From Latrodectus hesperus (Eukaryota > Arthropoda > Arachnida > Araneae > Theridiidae): 64,000 bases of DNA. The stretch covers positions 2,731,934-2,795,933 of the forward strand of contig CM075856.1 in the NCBI GenBank assembly GCA_037975125.1, written 5' to 3'. How positions within the stretch are numbered: the first letter of the stretch is position 1; every line of letters begins with the position of its first letter. Position numbers and translations under genes: made by a program. Positions 1 through 11,497 of the stretch are shown here, piece by piece. The notes beneath the pieces are model-generated. The model searched no databases. It was given only the letters and a program-made list of their open reading frames with translations, and was not told where the DNA came from.

Positions 1-800
1 ATCTCATATTATTCTACAAAAGAAGTATCATATAAGAAATGAAATTAGCATTTCATGTTATAAATGTTTTCGTATGTTTTTTTAAAAAAATCTCTGATGA
101 ATTTTAAAAAAAGTGTATAGTTTTATGCATACTTCCTAAATGAAAAGCTCATACATACACATTTTTGGCAAGGAACTGTTTTGAAAATTTCCATGATTTT
201 AGGAACTTAAACTTTAAGACTTGAAAAAATCTTTAGGGCAAGAAATTGATCAAATTCACAAACTAATAAATGACTTATGTAAATATCTTGCATTTTCATA
301 AAGGCTATTGAGATTTATGTTTATTTTAGATGTAAGAATGCTTAGAAATCTTTTGAATTTACTGAATTCAATATATAAATGTTTATGCTTTGCTAAATCG
401 CACTTACCACTATCTTTCAGAAAGATCAGCAGGGCATTATTAGACAAATATATTTGCTCATCATTCTATCATATCATTTTGTATTTAATTAAAACGTTAG
501 TCTATATTAAATATTCTTAAAAATTTTAAAAATAAAAAATTTAAATTGGTTGAGGAAAAGCAGTACCAATCAACGTACTGTATCTTATCAAATTGTAAGA
601 ATGAGACATATTTTTTCATATTTCTAAGAGCATGAGATCCTATTGTAATCTTATTATTTGCGTTGAACATTGTGGAATTTTGTATTAGATGTTTCCTGTA
701 TAATCTGGACCTACGAATAAGACCTCCAGAGATAACAAACCATCATTTTTAAGGATTAAGTATTATACTTCACTTGGTAGCAATAGAGTCTTCAATGATG
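1..800. other. AT-rich spacer
   Basis: No gene or recognisable repeat seen. The short open frames here have low-complexity composition and no family motif, so I treat them as chance. Confidence 0.6.
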
Positions 801-1669
801 AACTGTTGTTTATAATATTTTTGTTTCCCAAACAATGAAATCTTAGATTCGTCAAGAGATTTAGCCACCTAATGTGTGTCAAGTTTTCATGAAAGAATGC
901 CAAATATCGACCATACCCTGAGAATATTGATTCGCAAATATAGCAGGCATCTTAACTTCCATTCTTTGTCACTAGCAGCAAGCCAACTTGACATAAAATT
1001 TGGCTGCCTATTGTTAGAACTGTTTTTTATAATATTTTTGTTTCACAAACAATGAAATCTGAGATTCGTCAAGAGATTTAGCCACCTAATGTGTGTCAAG
1101 TTTTCATGAAAGAATGCCAAATATAGACCATACCCTGAGAATATTGATTCGCAAATATAGCAGGCATCTTAACTTCCATTCTTTGTCACTAGCAGCAAGC
1201 CAACTTGACATAAAATTTGGCTGCCTATTGTTAGAACTGTTTTTTATAATATTTTTGTTTCACAAACAATGAAATCTGAGATTCGTCAAGAGATTTAGCC
1301 ACCTAATGTGTGTCAAAGAGTTTTCATTAAAGAATACCAAACATAGACCATACCCTGAGAATATTGATTCGCAAGCATAGCAGGCATCTTAACTTCCGTT
1401 CTTTGTCATTACAAGCAAGCCAACTTGACATAAAGTTCGGCTGCCTATTGTTAAATCTGTTTCTTATAATATTTTTGTTTTACAAAGAATGAAATCTGAG
1501 ATTCGTCAAGAGATTTAGCCACCTAATGTGTGTCAAGTTTTCATGAAAGTATACCAACTATCGACTATACCCTGAGAATATTGATTCACTGACATGGCAT
1601 CTTAACTTCCGTTCTTTGTCACTACTAGAAAGCCAACCTGACATACAGTTCGGCTGCTTATTGTTAGAA
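801..1669. repeat. Four-copy tandem repeat, about 217 bp per unit
   Basis: Four head-to-tail copies start near 801, 1018, 1235 and 1455. The first two steps are exactly 217 bp; the third is 220 because of a 3-base insertion near 1315. Copies 2 and 3 are nearly identical, while copies 1 and 4 differ more, as expected if the middle was homogenised most recently by unequal exchange. Each unit contains a run reading GATTCGTCAAGAGATTTAGC and ends in a TTGTTAGAA-like junction. No coding frame persists across units. This is a small satellite or a locally amplified fragment; I do not recognise the unit. Confidence 0.93.
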
Positions 1670-3353
1670 TTTTCATGAGGCTCAAGTATTACTTTTCGCA
1701 TTGAAAAAGGGATAAGTGTTAATTCTCATTTCATAAATTATTTATATGGAATCAGTAATCTTAAATGAGTGCTTGTTAACCTGTGACTCAAATACCGTAG
1801 TTTTCCAATTATTAAAAATCATTAAATTGAATTCCAACTTCCAGAAATGATAATTTACATTGGGAAGTATATGATGAGAAAATAAAATTTTTGAAAGTAG
1901 TAATACTGATTTTAAAAATAAAAACTAATAAAGGTTTCTTTCATCATGTATATTTCCATTCTTAGATGTGATATTTCAATCAATCTAAGATTTATATGCT
2001 TTTTTCTAAAAGCGCATTTTCATTTGCTATAGAGTAACGTATACATAAATAGTCAAATTCTTATTAATGCTTTTTCTCTTTTGTTATTAAAACAGTAATG
2101 TAAGTAATGCATTATTGTGTCTTTTTTCGACACATGAATTTATTTTTGCTTTTCATTTTCTTTTCATTCATGCTTAATAATATTTATTACTCAAATTTTC
2201 ATACAAATTCTTTAAATGTTTGCTTTTGAGATACCAGTTTGCATTATGAAATATTAAGTAACAGAGATCACTGAAGATTGAAAACTTAAAGAAAATAAAT
2301 ATTGCAAATTTTTGGAAATAAGTAAACTTTATAATTGTCGCATTTAAAACATTATTTTATGCTGATATTCATTATAATTTTTCTTAAATTAATGGACATT
2401 TTTTTAAATAAATTTATCAATTATTTGCTGTAAACAACATTATGTGTCCAAAAGTCATCTGATACCCGATACAGTTGACAAAATGCCACCATGTGTATTT
2501 AATAGAATATTAAGGTTCCTTTAAATTTAATTGAAACATTTATGTTCAAACACAAGGTAACCACTAGAAAAATAATTACTAGTTAGAAAAATAATTTAGA
2601 ATTTCAGGGTTACTTTCGATTTAATTGAAACATTTATGTTCACACACAAGTTATCTACTAATTGATAAAATTATTTCGCGAATGTATTTTAAAAGGTTAC
2701 TGATCTGTTCAACATTTTTTCCCTTTAATGCTTTTAAAAAAGTAATTTCTTACTAAGGTAAGTTGAGTTCGATTTGTACCCAAAAACCGACCTAGATGAC
2801 TCATCTGTTGATATAATTTCCATATGCAGGACATTCCTCTGTATATAACACAGGAGGCACATTGTAACCGCTTCTTGTGACTTGCTTGATCTACATTTAA
2901 ACTATATTTTCCCACCCGGTAACTGTATATACTATATAGATATTAACAAATAACTTTAACAAGATTGTTCAATTAACCGAAAGGTAAAAGGTGTTGGCAA
3001 GTAAGATATTACTGTGCAGGGCAATATTTTAGTGAACTAAACATTGTAAAAATAAATGAAGTTTCTTAACTAAGATCAGTAGGTTATATCTGCAGGTATG
3101 GTGGGGAAAAGCTATTGAGGAACATAATTTGCCAAAAGATTATGAAACAGAGGAGGTAAACTAGGGATGAAGTGGCTAGGTAATGAGGAAATATCATCAA
3201 AGAATATTGTTGTGAAATGGTAGAAGATCATAGTAATGTTGAGGTAAGGGAAGTTGAAATAGCATGAAGAAAATTTGGTAAGAGAAGACTGAAATCAGCT
3301 GTAGAACTATTGAAAATAAAGAGAATATCTTTTTTATCGAAGTTACATAAGAA
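1670..3353. other. AT-rich spacer
   Basis: No gene seen. A segment near 2526-2560 (TTTAATTGAAACATTTATG and following bases) recurs about 90 bp downstream near 2618, a dispersed short direct repeat. Confidence 0.5.
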
Positions 3354-3745
3354 GTTGTTGTTGTGGCTTATCCTCCTACCGCCTGGCGAAGTCAGACAAG
3401 TTCCATAAGACCACTGACCCGACGAAAATCTGAAACAAAAAGGGGGAAAGAATAAAGATCCTTCTTGGTGAGCCCCATGCAGTCAACAACATATTCAAGG
3501 GAGGCCTTTGGGCTCGGTATTTTGTGCATAATGAGTAAGTCTTCCTCCCTCTAAAAAGGGAGACTTTTTGAGTGGCCGCTTTTGAGTATTGCTATTGCAG
3601 TTCGGGTGGCTCTGTCGCAGTTGAGACTGAATGATGATCCAGGTTCACTACTCCCATACTAATGATGACTGGGTGTGTTTCTCTATTACTTCGAAATATC
3701 ACAAACGACTTTGGATTGAAGTTCTGCGAAAGTTAGGTCTGTGTG
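3354..3745 (-). pseudogene. LINE 3' end: C-terminus of ORF2 plus (AAC)n tail
   Basis: Read on the minus strand, this block encodes a degraded retrotransposon ORF2 C-terminus. It has a RTAIAILKSGHSKS-like stretch, then a Cys/His remnant, then MGLTKKDLYSFPL and a terminal GLMELV followed by a stop at 3392-3394. About 35 bases after the stop the copy ends in (AAC)n, seen on the plus strand as GTTGTTGTTG at 3354. At least one stop interrupts the frame upstream of the conserved end, so it is dead. The end resembles the LINE end at 11.0-11.5 kb in the terminal GLV/ELV and in a GGGGATAAGC-like run just before the AAC tail. The clade is not certain. Confidence 0.7.
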
Positions 3746-4037
3746 AGAAACATAAGAAGTAAAATATTTAAGTTCATCTCAACCTTTAGATATTTGATGT
3801 GGATTCTTTCTTGTGATAAATTAAAACAATTATTTTTAAAAATAAATTCAGCAGAGTTATAAATGCATAATTTGTTTGCTACTATTTATGATTATTTAAT
3901 GATTGATGAACAATTCAAAATAATTAGCATTATAAAAAGAGAAAGAAGAGGTCATAAATGGAAACTTATATTCCTGTTTACGCAATAAGTAAATATATTA
4001 CAATTAGATGAAAAACTGTTTTTCACCTTTCTTCAAG
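3746..4037. other. AT-rich spacer
   Basis: Nothing recognised between the LINE fragment and the Tc1-like element. Confidence 0.5.
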
Positions 4038-4039
4038 TA

Positions 4040-5177
4040 CACTGCTGGCCACCCAAATTGCAATACCAAGAAAGACAAGAGATATCACAATAAAATTTAT
4101 TTTGTAGATAACATGTTGACCAAGTATCAAATGATTGAATTTATTTATACTTCTGTGAAGTGTACTTCCTTCCAAAATCAAATGCCAGAGTAGTCACCAT
4201 TGTTGGAGATCACCGATGCAACACCCCTGGGCATTGATCTGGCTCCAATACTTCGGAGATGTAGCGGAGGCTGTTTAAAGTACCGGCAATATGTACTAGA
4301 ATAGTACGAGAGTGATATTCAACACCACCCCATACCATGATACCCGATGCAGGACCAGTGTGGCAGTGCATAACGCAGCTGTTCAGCATTCTCTCTCCTC
4401 GGTGTCTCCAGACAAGAATGTGACCTATCATGTTGTTTGCAGACAGAAGCGCGACTCATCAATAAAGGCAATTTCATTCCATGGTCCACATCCTTCTTTC
4501 ATCGTACTATTGACTTCGGAGACGTCTATGGTTCTGCGTCAATGGTAGACGAAGCAATAGACGTCTTACGGATGGACCACTCTGCTGTAAACGGTGTCGA
4601 ATGGTACGCGCAGACACTGGATGATGCGTTACAGACTGAATGTGCTGTGCTATGGTTCGTGACGTGGCTGAGCGATCCGTCACTGTCATGCGCACAATTT
4701 GCCTATCATAACGTGAAGTGTTGCATTGAGGTGGATGCGATCGAATACACATCGGTCCGTCGTACCCTCCTGCATTCAACGATCACGTATCCGCATTACA
4801 GTTGTTTGGTTTCGTGAAACACGAGTACCGATTTCTCTGAAAGATAATCCACAATCTTTGTAGGCCACTATCCTTCGTTTGTCGAACTCGGATACTAGAT
4901 TAAAAAAAATAGATCGCTATTTTCTAATGGATTAATGGATCTAATAAGCATAATTGGTCGTTAAAAAAACACAAGAAAAACATAACTGCCAAACTTGAAA
5001 TCGTCGAAATCTCGAAGCCTTAAATTGCGCTTTGAAGTGGTGCCACGTGTACGCTTAATGTGTGTCTGCGCTGATATTATAATCATTTGCATATCTCACC
5101 TCCGCTTATGCATGTTGTAAATTTCATGTTATTTGGATACTTCCTTCAGGGTGTTGCATTTACCGTGGCCAGCATCG
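4040..5177 (-). mobile_element. Tc1/mariner-family element, internally deleted
   Basis: Terminal inverted repeats are visible: the left end begins CACTGCTGGCCACCCAAATT and the right end, reverse complemented, begins CGATGCTGGCCACGGTAAAT. Both are flanked by TA (4038-4039 and 5178-5179), the target duplication typical of the Tc1/mariner superfamily. The transposase reads on the minus strand. The helix-turn-helix region lies at 4779-4507, the first catalytic aspartate in FIDESRFCL near 4460, then an IMVWGG block near 4340, and a short C-terminus SNNGDYSGI with its stop near 4190. The second and third catalytic residues are missing because of a deletion near 4230, and a frameshift separates the first two blocks. 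It cannot make transposase but might still be a substrate if the ends work. Confidence 0.9.
4210..4779 (-). pseudogene. Tc1-like transposase remnant (N-terminal half)
   Basis: Coding remnant inside the element above. The N-terminal part (4779-4507) carries two helix-turn-helix-like blocks, including VTDRSATSRTIAQHIQSVTH and VSARTIRHRLQQSG, the DNA-binding domain that recognises the inverted repeats in this family. Stops around 4437 break the frame just after the first catalytic aspartate. A second open segment (4431-4210) continues with WRHRGERMLNSCVMH and GIMVWGG, then YISEVLEP, after which a deletion joins it to the last residues. The full-length family protein is about 340 residues; roughly 190 remain here in two frames. 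Confidence 0.88.
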
Positions 5178-5179
5178 TA

Positions 5180-6436
5180 TATTGTAATATAAATTCACAT
5201 TCAATAGTGTGAAGTTTAATAATCTTTCAATCATTACCAATAACGATATGCTTAAAAATATAGATACTGGAAACAAACAAATGCGTAGAGGGACATGAAA
5301 CTTAAGGTATTCGGCTAGCATCTATTTTCAAATATTTTTAATTTCACTAAAATTTAAATATTATTAGAAATATCTATTAGCAAAAAATATCATTAATAAA
5401 TTTTGATATTTCCAATAATGATAATAATAATATCATGACTCTTCTTAACATCATTTTTTTAAAACATGATTGTTATAATTAAAATTTGTGAAAACAAATA
5501 AGCGAGTGAATTATTTTGATGAGTAAAGAATAGTATTTAATATCCACCGGATGATGATTTTCAAAATTTGATTTTGAATTTGAAATATCCTTAGCATTCT
5601 CCTCATTAGTTATTCACATTTATAAAAATAAGGTTTATATCTATCATGAATGCAGTGTTGCTGATTCACACCACAATAAATTTTATTCGGTGTTGCAAAA
5701 ATAAATCCTTGTGAAATGCTTAATTATATATAATTATAGTTTTCAAAAAAGAGATCTTTATATTTTATTGCTTGCAGACAAAGATCTACATGCATTAATG
5801 AATTATAATTGATTCACGTGTCCGCGTCATAAATGAATTTGATATTTGTGATTAATTTTGTTCCAGTCTCGATTTCTCAATTTTTATAATTTTTAAAGTC
5901 ATTAAAACAAATAAACACTTTAATTTAATAATTAAGTTTTAAAAACATACAATTGCTTGAAAACAGGTATAAACATTATTAATTTGAATAGCACAAAACT
6001 TTTTTTCGTTTTCCCATCTTGTCAGGGATGCCTATTTTTATAGATTTACTAATAAATTTTGAATCTAAGATTAAAATGGTTACAGAGTTGCATAATATTA
6101 TATTTTAAATAATTAAAATATAAATATGTTAAGTTATTTGTACGAATATCAATATTTTGGAAATTAAAGTTAACACTTCTAGCAAGTAATCTATTATTTA
6201 TTAGAATTATATATTATTTTTAAGTAAAATTGTCATCATTAGTTGATATTTTAAGTATTCTTTACATAAAAAACTACAATCTTTTTCAAAGTCAAATATA
6301 TTATTCATATCCACTATATTATTCTTAAGTAAGATTTTTCTTAAAACTTAAAAAAAGTCTTGCTACATCTTCTGCTGACATAAAGAGATTCAAACAAAGA
6401 AATTCACGAAATATATTTGTTTTGAAATTTCATTTA
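5180..6436. other. AT-rich spacer
   Basis: No gene, RNA gene or repeat recognised. Confidence 0.5.
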
Positions 6437-6530
6437 CTAATTAAGACACTAATTTGAAACTAATTTGAGACACTAATTTGAAAAAAGAATAAAAACAACA
6501 ATGTTTGATTGTTGTTTTTATTCTTTTTAA
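6437..6530. repeat. Perfect 21-bp inverted repeat (hairpin) with adjoining direct repeats
   Basis: Arm 6482-6502 (AAAAAGAAT followed by AAAAACAACAAT) is the exact reverse complement of 6508-6528, with a 5-base loop at 6503-6507. Immediately upstream, GACACTAATTTGAAA-type words occur about three times between 6440 and 6485. The arms are not simple repeats, so a perfect 21/21 match is unlikely by chance. It could be a hairpin RNA, the tip of a foldback element, or a template-switch product. Confidence 0.85.
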
Positions 6531-8363
6531 TAAACAGGGAAACATTGAATTCCTTACAGATTCAAGGATTTAGGATTCATTTTTTATGCAATGTTAGGAA
6601 AACACATTTATGCAATATTCAAATAAAGAACAAATTTTACAAAACTTTTTAGGCAAAAAATAAACGGAAAAATATAATATTCAAAATTGATAATTATTAT
6701 TGATATTTCCTGATATTTAAGAATGTTATTATATTTTATAACATTAAGATGCTTATGTGTAGTACATTGTGTATTTATATAACTATATTTTATGTGTGCT
6801 ATAAAATAAGAATGCATTTGATTTTTATACGTATTGACAAAGTATGAGAATTTCGATTTCCCTTACACATTTATATTTGAAAAATTATAGTTAAGTGGCT
6901 AGTGAGGGAAAAATAAAGGAAAAACATTAATGCATATAACTTAAATTAATATTATTTATTGAATAATTATAATAAACTCATTTATTTTGATTAAATAGCA
7001 ACATTAATAAGTGGAAATCACCAATGAATTATCGCCAATGACTCAAAAATATATTTATATGTTTTACCGCATAAAGTCAAAAAGGTATTAACACGTCTTT
7101 ACGTATAACATCTGTTATTTAATGAATCAATGTGTGAAATGATTTCTTCTACACTCTTAATTAAATTAAAATCTAAAAAATTATAAGCTTAATATATATT
7201 ATCAAAATATTATCACATTTTTAATTCACATCTTACTTTCTTTTTATTCTTGTCATCATGTGTTGCTAAATAACATGTACTACAATTTTAAATAACAAAG
7301 TAAATGTTATATATACTACGAAATTCTTTTTTAATTAAAATAATTAGAATTCAAAAAAAAAACTTGAATTTTCAGATTAAAATTTGATACTTTCATATAT
7401 AGATATTAATAATTTGCTAATAATATAGACACTCTTACAAGAGTACAAAATAAATTAGTAAAAATTTACAGAAAATAATTATTTTTTTTATTTTCTTCAG
7501 TAAACATTTTAAATTAATAAAATTGAATAATTTAAATTAGATTTTCGTAATTCATTCAGTAAATAACGTTTTTGAATGGACAAAAATTAAAGTAAATTTT
7601 TCTATGTCCGTAACTGAGTATATTCTTATAGTTTCAAAACGTAAATTTAATAGATTATTTACTGCACGCGATGTCTGATTTGTAAGAAAAACACATCATA
7701 TTTCTGAAAATATATGTATTTATATGTATATAATATCCCTGAAAAGTATGCGAACAAATATTTGCGTTTTCAAAGACCCTTCAGTGAAGCATCCATAATA
7801 TTTTATATTCTCCTTTCTTGGTATACTTTTTAAAAGTGTAAATAGTTATCTTTTTAAAAAATCCACTTTAAACTAAAAAAATATGTAATAAGAGAGCATT
7901 TTAATATTTATGTGAAGAGTTCGGATTGCGAATTTCTTAATTTTCATTTTTCTTATCTCAAAATACTGCGATTTAAAAAAATATTTATATTTCACATGTA
8001 CCAGATATGTTTTCACTATTATTCATAAATTCATCCTTAATTTTAATGTAATAAGTTTAATTACAGTATTTATTAATTTTTACTCAAGTTTTCATACACG
8101 CTCTCAAATGAATGAAACTTTGGGCATATTCTTACAGTGTAATCACTAAGTATAAAAAGTTTTAGCTTTTAAATTTTCATTTGATTCATTATAATGTCAT
8201 TGCTTTTACATTAAATTATATTTTTTGTACTTGTGAATTAAACATTAAAGTTATTCTTAATTTATTTTAAAACGTTTAAGTTATTCTTAATTATACTAAG
8301 CAAATTAAGAATTACAAGTTACTCTTAATTTGTTTTTATCCAAAGAATTATTATATTTATAAC
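6531..8363. other. AT-rich spacer
   Basis: No gene seen. Short dispersed repeats of an AAGTTATTCTTAATT-like word occur between 8245 and 8335. Confidence 0.5.
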
Positions 8364-8646
8364 TGTTGTGTTGTTGTCGTGTGCCATCTAGGCTGGCAAT
8401 GAGGGGTGCGCTGTTCCACTTTTTCAACTGAACCCTATTTTGGTGTGGAGTCCGACTTCTTCAGTACACACATGCCATAGGGACCCGTTTATAGGGTAGG
8501 CAACCATTCACAACCCATTCATACAAGGAAAGGACAAAGACAGGATAGATAGAGAGAGAAAGTACGTCCATGCCCGAACCGGGATTCAAACCCAGGACCT
8601 CCCTATCCGTAGTCAGGGATTCTGACCACTAGACAGGGTGGTCGGC
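8364..8646 (-). mobile_element. tRNA-derived SINE, head I + tail A
   Basis: Minus strand, near full length. Its 5' part is tRNA-like: an A-box-like TCTAGTGGTCAG near 8630, an anticodon-arm-like CTGACTACGGAT, and a B-box-like GGGTTTGAATCCCGG near 8590. A central body follows, then tail A (GTGTACTGAAGAAGTCGGAC through CCAGCCTAGATGGCAC), ending in a short CAA/AAC-type repeat at 8364. The same arrangement recurs near 14.1, 33.8 and 37.0 kb. It would be transcribed by RNA polymerase III from the internal boxes and is non-coding. Confidence 0.9.
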
Positions 8647-9239
8647 TATATTTATAACTTTTCATTTATTGTCAATATGTAAAGAATTCAGTTTCAGTAT
8701 TAAATAATTTTAATTCACGACTTTATGTAAAAAAATTACACAACTTTAAATAAGTAAAGCAAGTCTAAAGTTTATGAGGAATATTAATGTAATTTAGTAT
8801 AATCTTTATTGTTCTTATTTATTTTTATATGATATATACTATATGTTATCTATGTTTTTAAATTTATAAATAGGTTCTTATTCTATTTTAATTAAACAAT
8901 AAATTTATTTCTTAATTTGAAATAACATTATAATTATTATTATGCATTTATAAATATGTTAAACTAATTCAATTTAAGGTAGAATTTCATTATATTTGAA
9001 ATACAAAATTAATTCTTTTGTATATACTATGTACCATTATTACTATTAATATAAATTTATAATTATGTATTTTATGAATGTATATTAATATACAGATTGT
9101 TTGTTGCGAGGAATGCGTTCAGCAAGTATTACGAAGTCATAAAGTTTACTTAAACTTTCTCTGTTAGCTCTCCATTTCTAATATTTTATTCATTTGCCTG
9201 AAACATTTTAAATTTATATTATGCTCGTTAAATTTCAAA
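8647..9239. other. AT-rich spacer
   Basis: Nothing recognised. Confidence 0.5.
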
Positions 9240-9635
9240 AGTTTCCTCCTTGCCTTTGGCTCTAACATGACATGGTGATAGCCAATTTATCCTCCCTCGC
9301 TCCCCATGGAGGTCTCCTTGAACGGTCGGGCCCCGCCCTGGCTGGCAAATATAGAAGAGGCTCTGGGCAACGCCCGACAGAGAATGATAAACCTCTCTGC
9401 CCCTTTCGTCCCCAGCCCTGGTGTGTAAATCCGGTCCAATCTTTGCCGTGATTGCTGCGGACCAGGAAAACAATTCTGGTTTCTATTTTATTTATCTGAC
9501 GACGACATTCCACGTAATGGACGGTCGTCTTGTTTTTCAATCGAGGGCGTCTTAATGCCTCTATTATTTTTCATGATGGCATTTTTCGACGAGGACCTTC
9601 GCTGATGATCCGACGGGTTGATATTTGTTTTATTT
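9240..9635. other. GC-rich island, function unknown
   Basis: About 400 bases with markedly higher GC and CpG content than the flanks, including GGTCGGGCCCCGCCCTGGCTG-type sequence around 9325-9345 and CGACGACGACATTCC-type sequence near 9497. Open frames on the minus strand (81 and 92 codons, overlapping) show no protein family I recognise, and neither has a clear splice context. It lacks the tRNA boxes and AAC tail of the SINEs. Possible explanations are a conserved regulatory element, an exon with flanks, or an unrecognised repeat. Confidence 0.45.
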
Positions 9636-9776
9636 TTACTAGAATATCGGAATGATGTGTCTTAAATATTTCAATATCTAATAAACTTTCAATGTTTAAA
9701 ATTTTGCAATTATTAATATGGTCAACATTGATCTGAATCAACTACTTTATTATATGTTGTACTTAATTTCATTCCG

Positions 9777-10035
9777 ACCTGGTTCTGGGTTCGAATCCCG
9801 GTTCGGGCATGGATGTTCTTTCTCTCTCTTTCTCTATCCTGTCTTTGTCCTTTCCTTGAATGAATGAGGTGTGAATGGTTGCCTACCCTATAAACGGGTC
9901 CCTATGGCATGTGTGTAGAGCAAAGTTGTACTTTCACCTTCATGGTGCTCTGATTAAAACGAAAGACGCTCCCAATAGACTTAAATTCACATAACTTGGC
10001 TTATCCAAGTGTCATTAGTAACAACAACAGCAACA
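9777..10035 (+). mobile_element. tRNA-derived SINE, head I (5' truncated) + tail B
   Basis: Plus strand. The copy begins just before the B box (GGGTTCGAATCCCGGTTCGG at about 9787), so the A box is missing, as in 5'-truncated retrotransposition. The head-I body follows (TGTCTTTGTCCTTTCCTTG). After TGTGTGTAG it switches to tail B (AGCAAAGTTGTACTTTCACC through TTGGCTTATCCAAGTGTCAT) and ends in an imperfect (AAC)n at 10020-10035. Confidence 0.88.
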
Positions 10036-10356
10036 TGATTTCATTTCGTGTTAAGCTGTTAACATTTGTATAGAAAAGATTCAATCGCGACGAACATACT
10101 TTTAATGATGGACTTATTTTTAAGGTCAGAAAAACTTTGAAACTGTCTACTGATGTTGCTAATCTATATCTTATTTTATTTCAAAATAATGTTAAGGTGC
10201 ATTTTAACATATCTAAGAATTTAAATTTAAAAAAAATAATATTATGTTTCATTTAATTGCTAGAAGTTTCATTCCTTATGGTTTCCTTATCAGAAACAAA
10301 TTTAGAAAAAACACAAATATAAATATCTTTTGATGGTAAACATCATTTTAAAAAAT
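10036..10356. other. AT-rich spacer
   Basis: Nothing recognised. Confidence 0.5.
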
Positions 10357-10593
10357 GCTGTTGTTGTACCAGTTAGAAAGAAGCAGGTGACGAAGGAATC
10401 TTCATAATTTAGAAGCAGGGTTAAAGTGGAAAAGACTCTTTAATACTTGGCCTGCCACCCTCAGAGGTGTAATTTTCCATGGATGAGACTCTTCGACCAC
10501 AACATACTTAATTTTTCATAGATGCCATTAACGAACATGATGACTATTTGGTTCGACCGGAATTCGAACTGGCAATCTTCCGATGACGAGATC
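10357..10593 (-). mobile_element. tRNA-derived SINE, diverged head + tail C
   Basis: Minus strand. A B-box-like AGTTCGAATTCCGG lies near 10560. The 3' part matches the tail of the SINE at 50.0 kb: CCACCCTCAG, TTTAGAAGCAGGG and AAGGAATCTTC-like words occur in the same order. It ends in a short AAC repeat (plus-strand GCTGTTGTTG at 10357). It is more diverged than the head-I copies. Confidence 0.7.
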
Positions 10594-11017
10594 AATAATA
10601 AATATCGTGAAAAATGAAGTTCAAATTACAGAGTGCAATACAATAAAATATCCATATTTTAACATGCTCACAAGCTATTTTTTAACTGAGTACATATTGG
10701 ATAGTACTTTTATATATATTTTTTCAATTTTCATGTATCTTATAACGGAACTACTATAATTAATATAGAAAAAGATCAATGATGATGACATAAAGGAGGT
10801 AAACTTAATTCCAGACTGATAAAAACTGTGATCATATCACTTAAATTCCATTCCCTGCTCTCTTTGTTTAGAAGATATGACATTTTTTACACAGTTATCA
10901 TTAAAACGTGGAATAGAGTTATTCATCTATCAACATGATTTTTCGTTGCTATGCAACATAGCGGTATATAACTTTCAGAAATCTCTATCTTAATGGGTAT
11001 CAATTTTTTTTGAATAT
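10594..11017. other. AT-rich spacer
   Basis: Nothing recognised. Confidence 0.5.
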
Positions 11018-11497
11018 GTTAATTTGTATGGGAACGAAGTTGCAGATCAGTTAGCCAAGGATGGAAACCTTAAGAATATCATCATTGGAGACTGCTTGTC
11101 GTCCTTAGAGGTGACCTCTAGAGTTAAGATGGCTATCAATGCTACTTTTAGGGATACCATTCCTACCCACGAATGGTACACATGCAAACATCCTGGTTTC
11201 GTACTAGTGGGTAAACACAAGAGATGCAGCCAAACGGCTCTGACAAGACTACAAAGTGACCACCTGCTTGCTCAGAGACACGTCTCTGGTACCAAGGTCT
11301 ACCCTCTCTGTCCCAAATGTCAAGTGGTTCAGGCCTCCCCATCTCATATTTTTCAGTGCAATGGGTGTGAGAGAGGAGACATGGAGTTGAGACCGGAGGT
11401 GGTGCTTGAGAGACTGACTATTTTTGAATTCATGGGGCTGGTGTGATGGTACTGTCACGCCAGTCGGGGATAAGCAACAACAATAACAACAACATTT
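11018..11497 (+). pseudogene. 5'-truncated LINE: end of RNase H, ORF2 C-terminus, (AAC)n tail
   Basis: The open frame enters at the last RNase H motif, YGNEVADQLAKDG, where the conserved aspartate of the family lies in NExAD. It runs through a linker to a Cys/His cluster (CPKCQV...SHIFQCNGC) and stops after FEFMGLV at 11446. A short 3' UTR (GTCACGCCAGTCGGGGATAA) leads to (AAC)n/(AAT)n at about 11470-11497. The frame is open for over 400 bases, so the copy is fairly young, but reverse transcriptase and endonuclease are absent. Its AAC tail matches the SINE tails in this window, so its family is a candidate for having mobilised them (inference). Confidence 0.85.

Noticed and set aside
801..1669. 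CRISPR-like array
   Set aside because: Units are contiguous 217-bp tandem copies without unique spacers, in what is clearly eukaryotic sequence.
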